From the NCBI GenBank assembly GCA_029266835.1, contig JAQSWD010000005.1, positions 62,001-126,000 of the forward strand: a stretch of DNA of 64,000 nucleotides. Reading direction: 5' to 3'. The notes beneath the pieces were generated by a model. That model saw only the letters and a program-made list of their open reading frames with translations, searched no databases and was not told the origin of the DNA. This DNA is from Steroidobacteraceae bacterium (GTDB taxonomy: Bacteria > Pseudomonadota > Gammaproteobacteria > Steroidobacterales > Steroidobacteraceae). Of this stretch, positions 52,540 to 64,000 are shown in pieces; position 1 is the first letter of the stretch; each line of letters opens with the position of its first letter. The translations under genes were made by a program, and so were the position numbers.

Positions 52540-53871
52540 TCAGGCGGCGTCGTGCTGCGTGCTGCCGCCGTCGGCTTCGCGGGCGGCGGTCTCGTAATTG
52601 TGTGCGAAGGTTTCCACGAAGATGTGGGGCAGGGCGCCGGCTTGCATGTCGCAGAGACTGCGATAGAAATCCCCGTACAGCTCCCAGTTGCCCATGGTCT
52701 TGCGGCGCGCGCTGCGCTCAAAACGCGTCGCGAGGTCGCGCGGGTCCAGCCGCCCCACGAAGTCGATGAACGCGGCGCGCATGGCTTCGAGCGTGGCTTC
52801 TTCGTGCTGCCGCGAACCCGCGAAAGTTTCGCGCAACCACTGGACCGCGTCGAAGCGCCGGCTGTCATGTGCCTTCAGCAGTTCCTGGATGAGTTCTTCG
52901 ACGGTGTGCCGCTCCAGTGAGGGGAGCAGGTCGGCGGGGGGCTTCTGGTAGTTCACGCGCAGCTTGCTCCGCTGCGCTTGCTGGCTGCGGTTGCTTTCCT
53001 TGAGACCCAGCAGCGACTCACGCAGCAGCTGGCCGGCGAGATGCAACATGCGCGCGTGCGCGTCCACGGGCAGCGATTCCAGGCCGATGCCTGCGCCGCG
53101 GCAGAACGCCTGCAGGCCCGGCGTGTTGTTCACGGCCGCTGAAGCAGGTGCGGCTTCAGCTACCGGCGCGGATGCTGCATTGGTCGGCGGTGACACGGGC
53201 ACGGTGGGCGGCATCTGCGCAGCTTTCTCGCGCTGCGTGCGTTCCGCGGCGCGCGCCAGGCGTGCGATGCGCCGAGCGACGGCTTCGGAATCCACGTCGA
53301 GCTCCGGCGCGGTGGAAGGCTCGCGCTGCATGTCCTGCGTCTGCATCAGCGCGCGCGTGCGGGAAGACACGGCCTGGCCGAAAGCATTCACGGGCTTGAG
53401 TTCGTCGCTGGAAAGATCGTTGCTGGCCTCGAGCAGATTCTCGAGGCGCAGGCTGGCGCCGAGGTCCCGCGGCGGCGGCATGCGCTTGCGCCGCGTGCTG
53501 GTGGAGCCGGTGGCGTACAGCGCACTGTCGTCCAGCGTGAAATCGGTGGCGGAATCGATCTGCACCTGCACGTGGTATTCGCCGATGCGCAGGATGTCGC
53601 CGCTCTTGAGCTCATGCGGGTTCTGGCCGCCGAGAGGCTTGTCGATATCGTTGATGTAGGTGCCATTGCTGCTGGTGTCCTGCAGCAGGTACCGGCCCTT
53701 GTGGAAAACGATGCGCGCGTGGCGTCCGGAGACGTAACGCATATCGTCGGGCAACACCCAGTCGTTCTCGGCGGAGCGTCCAATGCTGCCTCCCGAGACT
53801 CCGAAAACGAACGAACTCTTGTCGCCCATTCGATGGCGATGTTCACTGATGACGCGCAATCTGAGCGCCAT
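52540..53871 (-). CDS. FHA-domain protein, TagH-like (T6SS-associated)
   Basis: FHA: GGSIGRSAENDWVLPDDMRYVSGRHARI...QDTSSNGTYIND; C-term MGNWELYGDFYRSLCDMQAGALPHIFVETFAHNYE. Confidence 0.82.
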   Translation of the reverse strand: MALRLRVISEHRHRMGDKSSFVFGVSGGSIGRSAENDWVLPDDMRYVSGRHARIVFHKGRYLLQDTSSNGTYINDIDKPLGGQNPHELKSGDILRIGEYHVQVQIDSATDFTLDDSALYATGSTSTRRKRMPPPRDLGASLRLENLLEASNDLSSDELKPVNAFGQAVSSRTRALMQTQDMQREPSTAPELDVDSEAVARRIARLARAAERTQREKAAQMPPTVPVSPPTNAASAPVAEAAPASAAVNNTPGLQAFCRGAGIGLESLPVDAHARMLHLAGQLLRESLLGLKESNRSQQAQRSKLRVNYQKPPADLLPSLERHTVEELIQELLKAHDSRRFDAVQWLRETFAGSRQHEEATLEAMRAAFIDFVGRLDPRDLATRFERSARRKTMGNWELYGDFYRSLCDMQAGALPHIFVETFAHNYETAAREADGGSTQHDAA

Positions 53872-53949
53872 TTACTGCCCTCTGAGCCCTAGCTTCCCGC
53901 GGCTCATACGTGTATGAAGGGGCAGGTTAACGCCCCCCTACTCCTCTAG

Positions 53950-54291
53950 ATGGCATCCAGTCACATTTTCAAGATTATGTTCGTGAACCAGGGCAAGGTT
54001 TACGAGATATACGCCCGCAAAGTGGGCCAGGGTCGCTTGTTCGGGTTCATCGAAGTCGAGGAGCTGGTCTTCGGGGAACGCTCCACCGTGGTCCTGGACC
54101 CGGGCGAGGAGCGCATCAAATCCGAGTTCGCCGGGGTCAAGTGCACCATGCTGCCCATGCACAGCATCCTGCGCATCGACGAAGTGAAGAAGCAAGGGCA
54201 GGCCAAGATCAGCGCGCTCGAAGCTGGTGGCAACATCGCCCAGTTCCCGTTGTCGATGTATCAGCCTGCGGGTGGCGAACCGAAGAAGTAG
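53950..54291 (+). CDS. DUF1820 family protein
   Basis: IFKIMFVNQGKVYEIYARKVGQGRLFGFIEVEELVFGERSTVVLDPGEERIKSEF. Confidence 0.88.
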   Translation: MASSHIFKIMFVNQGKVYEIYARKVGQGRLFGFIEVEELVFGERSTVVLDPGEERIKSEFAGVKCTMLPMHSILRIDEVKKQGQAKISALEAGGNIAQFPLSMYQPAGGEPKK

Positions 54292-54562
54292 CTTGGCGCC
54301 GGTCCGTGAATGTTCGGCGACGACGAGATCACGTTGTTAGGCGTGTGCTTCGTGGCTCGGTTCCGACGACTTCGTGACAAGACAGAAAATTGATCTGTCG
54401 ACCGGGCGATGCCTTCCCTGGAGCCGACCTCCCGGGAGGAGTCAACACCCCCGGCAATGGCGAACAGGCGCCATTTCCCTGCAAATCCCCGCTTGAAAGG
54501 CTGTCCGGGAAGGGAAAATGCGGCCATGCGACCGCCCGAGTCCGGTAGAATTCGCGGCCCCA

Positions 54563-57500
54563 ATGATCGAGCTCCCCGGCGCACTCGCAGTCTCCGATTT
54601 CCGCATCGCCAAACTGCGTCCCGCGCTTGAATCCATTCAGCCCGGGCTCGGCGCCGTCAGCGCCCGATTCATCCATTTCGTCGACGTTTCGCGCGATATG
54701 CAGCCGCGGGAACAGGCCCTGCTCGAACGGTTGCTGACGTACGGGCCGCGCGAAGCCGCGGGGGCCAAGCAGGTCTTGGGCGCGGAACTCATCGTGGTAC
54801 CGCGCTTCGGCACCATCTCGCCCTGGTCCAGCAAGGCCACCGACATTGCGCATGTCTGCGGCCTCGACGCCGTGACGCGCATCGAGCGCGGCATCGTCTG
54901 GACGCTGGCCACGCCGAAGCAACTTCCGACCGACGATCTGCGCGCGCTGGCCGCGCCACTGTTCGACCGCATGACCGAGACCGTGCTGCTGTCGCGTGAT
55001 GAAGCGGTGCGTCTGTTCGCGCACGAGCCGACGCGTCCGCTGCGCACCGTGTCGCTGGCATCCGGCCGCGACGCGCTGGTCAAGGCCAACACCGATCTCG
55101 GGCTCGCCTTGTCGGATGACGAGATCGACTACCTGGTGAAGAACTTCGCGGCGATGAAGCGCGACCCCACCGACGTCGAGCTCATGATGTTCGCGCAGGC
55201 GAATTCCGAACACTGCCGCCACAAGATCTTCAACGCCGACTGGGTAATCGACGGCGAGAAGCAGCCGAAGTCGCTGTTCGCCATGATCCGCAACACGCAC
55301 GCGAAGAACCCCAAGGGTGTGCTCAGCGCCTACCGCGACAACGCGGCCGTCATCGAAGGCCCGCTGGGCAAGCGTTACTTCCCGAATCCCGAGACCGATG
55401 TCTACGGCGCGATCGACGAGCCCATCGACATCCTGATGAAGGTGGAAACGCACAATCATCCCACCGCGATCTCACCGTTCCCCGGCGCGGCCACCGGTTC
55501 GGGCGGCGAGATCCGCGACGAGGGCGCGACCGGACGGGGCGCCAAGCCCAAGGCCGGCCTCACAGGATTCTCGGTGTCGCATCTGCGCATTCCCGGTGCC
55601 GAGCAGCCCTGGGAGAAGGCGCCGCTGTCGAAGGAGCTGGGCAAGCCCGACCGAATCGTCTCGGCGCTCGACATCATGATCGAGGGGCCCATTGGCGGCG
55701 CCGCGTTCAACAACGAATTCGGACGACCCAACATCGCGGGCTATTTCCGCACGTTCGAACAATCGGCCGCGGGTGATGTGCCCAGCCGCGTACGTGGTTA
55801 TCACAAGCCCATCATGATCGCCGGCGGCATGGGCAATGTGCGCCGCAAGCACGTCGAAAAAAGCGAGATTCCGGTCGGCGCGAAAGTCGTGGTGCTCGGC
55901 GGCCCGGCCATGCTCATCGGGCTGGGCGGTGGCGCGGCGTCGTCGGTGAATAGCGGCGCATCGAGCGCGGATCTCGACTTCGCTTCCGTGCAGCGGGGCA
56001 ATCCGGAAATACAGCGCCGCGCGCAGGAGGTCATCGACCGCTGCAGCGCGCGCTGGAACCAGAATCCCATCCTGCTCGTGCATGACGTGGGCGCCGGTGG
56101 TTTGTCCAATGCCGTGCCTGAAGCCGTGGCGCACACCGAGGGGCGCGGCGCGGTCATCGATCTGCAGGCGATTCCGAACGACGAGCCCGGCATGTCGCCC
56201 ATGGAACTGTGGTGCAACGAGTCGCAGGAGCGCTACGTGCTCTGCGTCGATGCGGCCAGGCTCGAGGAGTTCGCGAAGATCTGCGAACGCGAGCGTGCGC
56301 CCTTCGCGGTGATCGGCGAGATCAACGACACCGGCGTGCTGGTGCTCGAAGACCGGAAGAACCAGACGCGCCCGGTGGACATGCCGCTGGAAGTGTTGCT
56401 GGGCAAGGCGCCGAAGATGCTGCGCGACGTGAAGAAACTCGCGCCGCCGCAGGTGCCTTTCGCCGCCGACAAGATCGATCTGCGCGAGGCGGCGTACCGG
56501 CTGCTGCGCTTCCCGGCCATCGCCGACAAGACCTTCCTCATTTCCATTGGCGATCGCACCGTGGGCGGCATGATCAGCCGCGACCAGATGGTGGGCCCGT
56601 GGCAGGTGCCGGTGGCGGACGTGGCCGTTACCATCTCCGACTACTTCGGCCACACCGGCGAAGCGATGGCCATGGGCGAGCGCACGCCGGTGGCCGTGCT
56701 CGACGCCCCGGCCTCGGGCCGACTCGCGGTCGGCGAGTCGCTGACCAATATCCTGGCCGCCGACATCGGTTCGCTGTCGAACGTTCGTCTCTCGGCCAAC
56801 TGGATGGCGGCTTGCGGCGAACCCGGCGAGGACGCCGCGCTGTACGCGACGGTGCACGCCGTGGGTGAAGAATTGTGCCCCGCGCTCGGCATCGCCATCC
56901 CGGTGGGCAAGGACTCGCTGTCGATGAAAACGGTGTGGAACGACGGCGGTACGAAGAAGTCCGTGGTCGCGCCGGTATCTCTCATCGTCACGGCGTTCGC
57001 ACCGGTGGGCGACGTCCGCAAGACCTGGACGCCGCAACTGCGCACCGACTTCGGCGCCAACGTGCTGCTGCTCGTCGATCTTGGGCGCGGCGCGAATCGT
57101 CTCGGCGGCTCTTCACTGGCGCAGGTGCATGGCGAACTGGGTGCCACGCCCCCGGACCTCGCCGATCCCAAACTGCTGACCGGACTGGCCGCCGCGCTGG
57201 CCGAAGCCCGCGCGCAGAACCTGGTGCTGGCGTACCACGATCGTTCTGATGGCGGCGTGTTCGCGACCCTGGTCGAGATGGCGTTCGCAGGGCATTGCGG
57301 TCTGGACATCAAACTACCGCCGGGTCGGAACGGCGCGGCGGGTGCGCTGTTCAGCGAAGAGCTGGGCGTGGTCCTGCAATGCAAGGGCGAACACGCTGGT
57401 GCTCTGCAATCCATCTTCGTGCGCCACGGCCTGGGTGATTTCACGCATGCCATCGGTTCAGCCACGCGCGACCTGCGGGTGCGCGTCGAGGCCGCGGGTA

Positions 57501-58471
57501 AACGTCTCGACGAGAGCTGGGAAGACCTGCGCCGCGCCTGGTCGGAAGTGTCGTTCCGCATGCGCGAGTTGCGCGACGAGCCGGGTTGCGCGCGCGAGGA
57601 ATTCGCCGCCGCCACCGACAGTGGCGCGCCAGGGCTCAACGTGGCCTTGACGTTCGATCCCGACGAGGATATCTCGGCGCCGTTCGTCCATACCGCGCGT
57701 CCGAAAGTCGCGGTGCTGCGCGAGCAGGGTGTGAACAGCCAGATCGAAATGGCCGCGGTGTTCGAGCGCGTGGGCTTCGAGTCACACGACGTGCACATGA
57801 CCGACGTGTTGTCGGGGCGCGTGAAACTCGCTGGTTTCAAGGGCCTGGTGGCCTGCGGCGGCTTCTCGTACGGTGACGTGCTGGGCGCGGGCGAGGGGTG
57901 GGCCAAGTCCATCCTGTATCACGCCGCGACGCGCGCCGCGTTCGAGGAATTCTTCGCGCGCCAGGACACTTTCACGCTGGGTGTGTGCAACGGTTGCCAG
58001 ATGTTCGCCGCGCTCAAGGAGATCGTACCGGGCGCCGCCAACTGGCCGCGCTTCGTGCGCAACCGTGGCGAACAGTTCGAGGGCCGGTTCTCGTTGCTGG
58101 AGCTGCAGAGCTCGCCGTCGATTTTCCTGGCTGGCATGGATGGCTCGATGTTGCCGATCGCGGTGGCGCATGGCGAAGGTCGTGCCGAATTCGCCAATGA
58201 GGCCGACGCTCGCGCTTTCTCCGACAGCGGGCTGGTGTCCGCGCGCTACATAGAAGGCAATCGCAAGGTGGCGACTACCTACCCGGCGAACCCGAATGGT
58301 TCACCCTTCGGTATCGCGTCGATCACCAACGAAGATGGCCGCGTCACGCTGACCATGCCGCATCCCGAACGCTCGTTCCGCTACGCACAGAATTCCTGGC
58401 GGCCGGATGGTGTGGGCGAGTACAGCGGCTGGTACCGCATGTTCGCCAATGCGCGCAGATGGGTGGGCTGA
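54563..58471 (+). CDS. purL: Phosphoribosylformylglycinamidine synthase
   Basis: [13 protein letters not shown]...[44 protein letters not shown]-terminal GATase [10 protein letters not shown]. Confidence 0.97.
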   Translation: MIELPGALAVSDFRIAKLRPALESIQPGLGAVSARFIHFVDVSRDMQPREQALLERLLTYGPREAAGAKQVLGAELIVVPRFGTISPWSSKATDIAHVCGLDAVTRIERGIVWTLATPKQLPTDDLRALAAPLFDRMTETVLLSRDEAVRLFAHEPTRPLRTVSLASGRDALVKANTDLGLALSDDEIDYLVKNFAAMKRDPTDVELMMFAQANSEHCRHKIFNADWVIDGEKQPKSLFAMIRNTHAKNPKGVLSAYRDNAAVIEGPLGKRYFPNPETDVYGAIDEPIDILMKVETHNHPTAISPFPGAATGSGGEIRDEGATGRGAKPKAGLTGFSVSHLRIPGAEQPWEKAPLSKELGKPDRIVSALDIMIEGPIGGAAFNNEFGRPNIAGYFRTFEQSAAGDVPSRVRGYHKPIMIAGGMGNVRRKHVEKSEIPVGAKVVVLGGPAMLIGLGGGAASSVNSGASSADLDFASVQRGNPEIQRRAQEVIDRCSARWNQNPILLVHDVGAGGLSNAVPEAVAHTEGRGAVIDLQAIPNDEPGMSPMELWCNESQERYVLCVDAARLEEFAKICERERAPFAVIGEINDTGVLVLEDRKNQTRPVDMPLEVLLGKAPKMLRDVKKLAPPQVPFAADKIDLREAAYRLLRFPAIADKTFLISIGDRTVGGMISRDQMVGPWQVPVADVAVTISDYFGHTGEAMAMGERTPVAVLDAPASGRLAVGESLTNILAADIGSLSNVRLSANWMAACGEPGEDAALYATVHAVGEELCPALGIAIPVGKDSLSMKTVWNDGGTKKSVVAPVSLIVTAFAPVGDVRKTWTPQLRTDFGANVLLLVDLGRGANRLGGSSLAQVHGELGATPPDLADPKLLTGLAAALAEARAQNLVLAYHDRSDGGVFATLVEMAFAGHCGLDIKLPPGRNGAAGALFSEELGVVLQCKGEHAGALQSIFVRHGLGDFTHAIGSATRDLRVRVEAAGKRLDESWEDLRRAWSEVSFRMRELRDEPGCAREEFAAATDSGAPGLNVALTFDPDEDISAPFVHTARPKVAVLREQGVNSQIEMAAVFERVGFESHDVHMTDVLSGRVKLAGFKGLVACGGFSYGDVLGAGEGWAKSILYHAATRAAFEEFFARQDTFTLGVCNGCQMFAALKEIVPGAANWPRFVRNRGEQFEGRFSLLELQSSPSIFLAGMDGSMLPIAVAHGEGRAEFANEADARAFSDSGLVSARYIEGNRKVATTYPANPNGSPFGIASITNEDGRVTLTMPHPERSFRYAQNSWRPDGVGEYSGWYRMFANARRWVG

Positions 58472-58561
58472 CGGTGCCGGGTGGGGAAAGCGGGGAAAAG
58501 TGACGGCGCTCAGCCATCACGCCACCCGTCACTTTTCCCCGCTTTCCCCACCCGGCACCGT
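58471..58561. terminator. 36-bp perfect inverted repeat (19-nt loop) between convergent genes
   Basis: ACGGTGCCGGGTGGGGAAAGCGGGGAAAAGTGACGG (58471-58506) is the exact reverse complement of 58526-58561. Confidence 0.85.
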
Positions 58562-59236
58562 GCGCTGCTCCTGCACGAAGAACCGCCGCACTTTCATGGC
58601 GTGCTGCAGTCGGCCTTTGCGCACGTAGGCCTGGTACAGGAAATCCTTCATCACCTCGAGCAGCACCGCCGCCTGGTAGGTGTTGATGAACGGCAGGTCC
58701 ACCACGGGGTCGGCGCTGCCTGTGAAGATGATGCGCATGACCACGGCGAAGGTCTCTTCCTCGATGTCCGCCATCTCGCGCACGTCGGACAGCGAATCGA
58801 ACAGCCGTAGTTTGGTCGGGTTGCCGAGATCGGCGAAGGTGACGGCGGCCGCGCGACGGCACATGGAGGCAAAGGCCTGGAACTGGTTGTGCGAATAGCA
58901 GACCAGCGCCTCGCGGAAGAAAGTCTCCACGTCCTCGGGCACGTAGTTGAAGGCGAACTTCTCGATGGGCCTTTCGACGTCGAAGGCCTGCGGCGCGAGC
59001 TCGACGCGATTGCTGGCGAAGGCGCGCGTGGCATAGCGCAGGAACACCGGCGCGTTGCAGGCGAGACATCGCAGCACCACGCCCACGGAACGAGGCTTCT
59101 GCAAAAGCAACTCGTCGAACGTGGGCATGGCCTGCGGAGCCATGCGCGAGAACGCGTGACAGTGCGGGCAGTTGCGCGCCGTCTCACGCTCACCACCAAA
59201 GTGCATCGCGCCCGTCGAGTCGATGAACACGTTCAT
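58529..59236 (-). CDS. DUF4145-like protein with N-terminal Zn-ribbon-like CxxC pairs
   Basis: NCPHCHAF...LRCLACNAP; EKFAFNYVPEDVETFFREALVCYSHNQFQAFASMCRRAAAVTFADLG. Confidence 0.7.
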   Translation of the reverse strand: MNVFIDSTGAMHFGGERETARNCPHCHAFSRMAPQAMPTFDELLLQKPRSVGVVLRCLACNAPVFLRYATRAFASNRVELAPQAFDVERPIEKFAFNYVPEDVETFFREALVCYSHNQFQAFASMCRRAAAVTFADLGNPTKLRLFDSLSDVREMADIEEETFAVVMRIIFTGSADPVVDLPFINTYQAAVLLEVMKDFLYQAYVRKGRLQHAMKVRRFFVQEQRTVPGGESGEK

Positions 59237-59264
59237 CAGAACCGGCCCCGGCCGCCGCCGGAAG

Positions 59265-60941
<1,677 letters not shown>

Positions 60942-61069
60942 GGTTCGAAAGAAGGGTCCGTGAAAAAGGGGCTGAAACGGCGCGGAATTCTACATCCACG
61001 GAGCAATTCCCTGTGCTACGTTTGCCGCGCCCGCAGTCCGGCAGAACATCGAAAACACAGGGAGAAGGG

Positions 61070-62053
61070 TTGTCCGTTCAAGCCTCATCGGTGCTGCTGG
61101 TGGCCGGCGAACGCATCGCGCGTTACGGGTTTGGCGATGGCCATCCCTTCGGTCCCGACCGGCATGCCGCCTTTCTCGCGGAATTCTCCAAGCGGGGCCT
61201 CGATCGACGCGTGCGCGTGCTCGAGACGCGCGCCGCCACGCGCGAGGAATTGCAATCCTTTCACACCTCTCGCTACCTGGATTTCGTCGCCGAGCGCTCG
61301 CGCACCGGTGAGGGTTATCTCGATGCCGGCGATACGCCGGCGTGGCGGGGCGTCTATGAAGCCGCCGCCGACGTAGTCGGCGCCACGCTGCTCGCCGCCG
61401 ATGAAATCATGGCCGGGCGCTCGCGTCGCGGTTTCGTCCCCATCGCCGGCCTGCATCACGCCGCGCGTGATGGCGCTGCCGGTTTCTGCGTGTTCAATGA
61501 CTGCGGGGTCGCGGCCGAGATGCTTCGCCGCAAGCACGGCCTGAAGCGCATCGCCTATGTGGACATCGATGCGCATCATGGCGACGGCATGTACTACGGC
61601 TTCGAGGACGACCCTGACCTGATCTTCGCCGACATCCATGAGGATGGCCGGTATCTCTATCCCGGTACCGGTCGCGCCGACGAAGTGGGTAGCGGCGCCG
61701 CGGCCGGCTCCAAGCTCAACATCCCCATGGCGCCCGGCGCCGATGACGCGGCCTTCGAGGCGGTCTGGCCACGCGTGCTGGCGCATGTGCGCAAGTTCGA
61801 GCCCGAGTTCATCCTGCTTCAGGCGGGCGCCGACAGCGTGGAGGGTGACCCCATCACTCACATGCGGTTCACGCCGGCGGCTCACCAGCGAGCCGCCCAC
61901 GATCTGGCCCTGCTGGCCGACGAGCTGGGTCATGGCCGGGTGCTGGGAACCGGCGGCGGCGGCTACAACCGCATCAATCTGGCCCAGGCCTGGACAGGGG
62001 TTGTACAGGGATTGGTAGGGGCGGGCGTTCCCGCCGCTCATAAACACAACTAA
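61070..62053 (+). CDS. Histone-deacetylase/acetoin-utilisation (AcuC)-like deacetylase
   Basis: GDGHPFGPDRHAAF, GLHHAARDGAAGFCVFND, YVDIDAHHGDGMYYGF, LGTGGGGYN; TTG start is tentative. Confidence 0.88.
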   Translation: MSVQASSVLLVAGERIARYGFGDGHPFGPDRHAAFLAEFSKRGLDRRVRVLETRAATREELQSFHTSRYLDFVAERSRTGEGYLDAGDTPAWRGVYEAAADVVGATLLAADEIMAGRSRRGFVPIAGLHHAARDGAAGFCVFNDCGVAAEMLRRKHGLKRIAYVDIDAHHGDGMYYGFEDDPDLIFADIHEDGRYLYPGTGRADEVGSGAAAGSKLNIPMAPGADDAAFEAVWPRVLAHVRKFEPEFILLQAGADSVEGDPITHMRFTPAAHQRAAHDLALLADELGHGRVLGTGGGGYNRINLAQAWTGVVQGLVGAGVPAAHKHN

Positions 62054-62131
62054 TAGGCGGTTTCCCCCAGAAATCTGGGCATATCCAGTACAATTCGCGG
62101 CCCCCGGAAATCACCCCGCGAGGCCCAATCC

Positions 62132-63388
62132 ATGTTCCGTACCGCGATGACCATCGGTGGTTTCGACCCCGAGCTCGATACCGCCCTCAAGAACGAGCGC
62201 CAGCGCCAGGAAGATCACATCGAACTGATCGCCTCGGAAAACTACGCCAGCCCGCGCGTTCTCGAGGCCCAGGGGTCGGTGCTCACCAACAAGTACGCCG
62301 AAGGTTATCCGGGCAAGCGTTATTACGGCGGTTGCGAGTTCGTCGACGTGGCGGAACAGCTCGCCATCGATCGCGCCAAGAAGCTCTTCGGCGCGGACTA
62401 CGCCAACGTGCAACCGCACTCGGGTTCACAGGCCAACGCGGCCGTGTACCTCGCGCTGATCAACCCGGGCGACACCATCCTCGGCATGAGCCTCGATCAC
62501 GGCGGCCACCTCACGCACGGCGCCAAGGTCAACTTCTCGGGCAAGATCTTTCGCGCCGTGCAGTACGGCATCCGCCCGGACAACGGCGAGATCGACTACG
62601 ACGCGCTGGCCGCGCAGGCGCTGGCCGAGAAGCCCAAGGTGATCGTCGCGGGTTTCTCCGCCTACTCGCGTTACCTCGACTTCAAGAAATTCCGCGAGAT
62701 CGCCGATTCCGTCGGCGCCTATCTGTTCGTCGACATGGCGCATGTCGCCGGGCTCGTGGCCGCGGGTGAATACCCGAACCCGGTGCCGTACGCCGATGTG
62801 GTCACCAGCACCACTCACAAGACGTTGCGTGGCCCGCGCGGCGGCCTGATCCTCGCGCGCGCCAACGAGGCGCTGACCAAGAAATTCAACTCGCTGGTGT
62901 TCCCGGGCACGCAGGGCGGGCCCCTCATGCACGTGATCGCGGCCAAGGCCGTCGCGTTCCTCGAAGCGCTGCAGCCGGAGTTCAAGGAGTACCAGAAGCA
63001 GGTGGTCGCCAATGCGCGCGCCATGGCGGCGAGGCTCCAGAAGCGCGGTTACAAGATCGTCAGTGGCGGCACGGACAACCATCTCTTCCTGCTCGATCTG
63101 TCCGACAAGCAGATCAACGGCAAGGAAGCCGACGCCGCGCTCGGCAAGGCGCACATCACGGTGAACAAGAACTCGGTCCCGAATGATCCGCGTCCGCCCA
63201 TGGTCACCAGCGGCATCCGCATTGGCAGCCCGGCCGGCACCACGCGCGGCTTCAAGCAGGTCGAGTTCGAGCAGATCGCCGACTGGATCGCGGACATTCT
63301 CGATGCCAACGGCAGCGACGCCGCCATCGAGAAGGCGCGCGCCCAGGTGTCGGAGCTGTGCCGTCGATACCCGGTATATGGTCCATGA
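62132..63388 (+). CDS. glyA: Serine hydroxymethyltransferase
   Basis: [60 protein letters not shown]. Confidence 0.97.
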   Translation: MFRTAMTIGGFDPELDTALKNERQRQEDHIELIASENYASPRVLEAQGSVLTNKYAEGYPGKRYYGGCEFVDVAEQLAIDRAKKLFGADYANVQPHSGSQANAAVYLALINPGDTILGMSLDHGGHLTHGAKVNFSGKIFRAVQYGIRPDNGEIDYDALAAQALAEKPKVIVAGFSAYSRYLDFKKFREIADSVGAYLFVDMAHVAGLVAAGEYPNPVPYADVVTSTTHKTLRGPRGGLILARANEALTKKFNSLVFPGTQGGPLMHVIAAKAVAFLEALQPEFKEYQKQVVANARAMAARLQKRGYKIVSGGTDNHLFLLDLSDKQINGKEADAALGKAHITVNKNSVPNDPRPPMVTSGIRIGSPAGTTRGFKQVEFEQIADWIADILDANGSDAAIEKARAQVSELCRRYPVYGP

Positions 63389-63436
63389 AAGAATGGGGTG
63401 GCTGAGGAGTCGCCCCGCGTGTAGTTAGGGCCGGTC

Positions 63437-63982
63437 ATGTATTGTCCGTTCTGCGCGCATACCGAGACCAAGGTGAACGACTCGCGCCTCGCGGCCGAGG
63501 GCGCGCAGATCCGCCGCCGGCGCGAGTGCCTGCAATGTGGTGAGCGCTTCACCACGTTCGAGACCGCCGAATTGCTCATGCCCATGGTCATCAAGAGTGA
63601 CCAGCGGCGCGTGCCCTTCGACGAGAGCAAGCTGCGCAACGGGCTGGCCAAGGCGCTGGAAAAGCGCCCGGTCAGTGGTGAATCCATCGAGGAAGCCGTG
63701 GGCCACATCACGCGCAAGCTGCGCGGGCTCGGCGAACGCGAAGTGACTTCGCGGCAGATCGGCGAAATCGTCATGGAGGAACTGCACAAGCTGGATGAAG
63801 TGGCCTACGTGCGCTACGCCTCGGTGTATCGCCACTTCCAGGACGTGGAAGCCTTCCGCGAGGAAATCGACCGGCTGCGCCATCGCCGCGGCCGCATTCC
63901 CAGCGAAGACCAGCTCGAATTGCTGCCCGGCGAGTCACCGAGGTCGCGGCAGAACCGGGACAAGGGCAAGACCGAAACATGA
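63437..63982 (+). CDS. nrdR: Transcriptional repressor NrdR
   Basis: [42 protein letters not shown] Zn-ribbon + ATP-cone. Confidence 0.96.
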   Translation: MYCPFCAHTETKVNDSRLAAEGAQIRRRRECLQCGERFTTFETAELLMPMVIKSDQRRVPFDESKLRNGLAKALEKRPVSGESIEEAVGHITRKLRGLGEREVTSRQIGEIVMEELHKLDEVAYVRYASVYRHFQDVEAFREEIDRLRHRRGRIPSEDQLELLPGESPRSRQNRDKGKTET

Positions 63983-64000
63983 AGTTCAGTGCCTTCGAAG

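Noticed and set aside
55472-57912. Long minus-strand ORFs opposite purL (521 and 423 aa)
   Set aside because: Antisense frames with low-complexity composition inside a clearly coding purL.

Overview
The window is a GC-rich, gene-dense bacterial chromosome segment, probably gammaproteobacterial (Steroidobacter/Xanthomonad-like by gene content; inferred). I see no prophage, transposase or CRISPR array. Housekeeping genes recognised: xseA, guaB, guaA, monomeric icd, purL, ettA, glyA, nrdR, tadA and a tRNA-Ser(CGA). Accessory genes include a plant-polysaccharide-type block (GH10 xylanase, cupin, beta-helix/NHL proteins, Zn-ADH), a TIGR01782-like TonB receptor, a DrrAB-type ABC exporter, an ArsR+SRPBCC pair, a PadR operon, an orphan TagH-like FHA protein, a hybrid histidine kinase and a DUF1080 protein. 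The most interesting non-obvious signals are: (1) a ~35-bp conserved block centred on GGAACAWTGTTCC in front of two genes that bracket a large AAA/STAND-like ATPase, a possible undescribed regulatory unit; (2) four back-to-back perfect hairpins immediately 3' of tRNA-Ser, followed by a 12-nt copy of the tRNA 3' end; (3) a perfect 36-bp inverted repeat containing the stop codons of two convergent genes; (4) an over-represented CAAACTAC(C) word, often inside coding sequence; (5) lesions or degeneration in icd, tadA, a TPR gene and a kinase receiver domain. All motif counts were made by eye.
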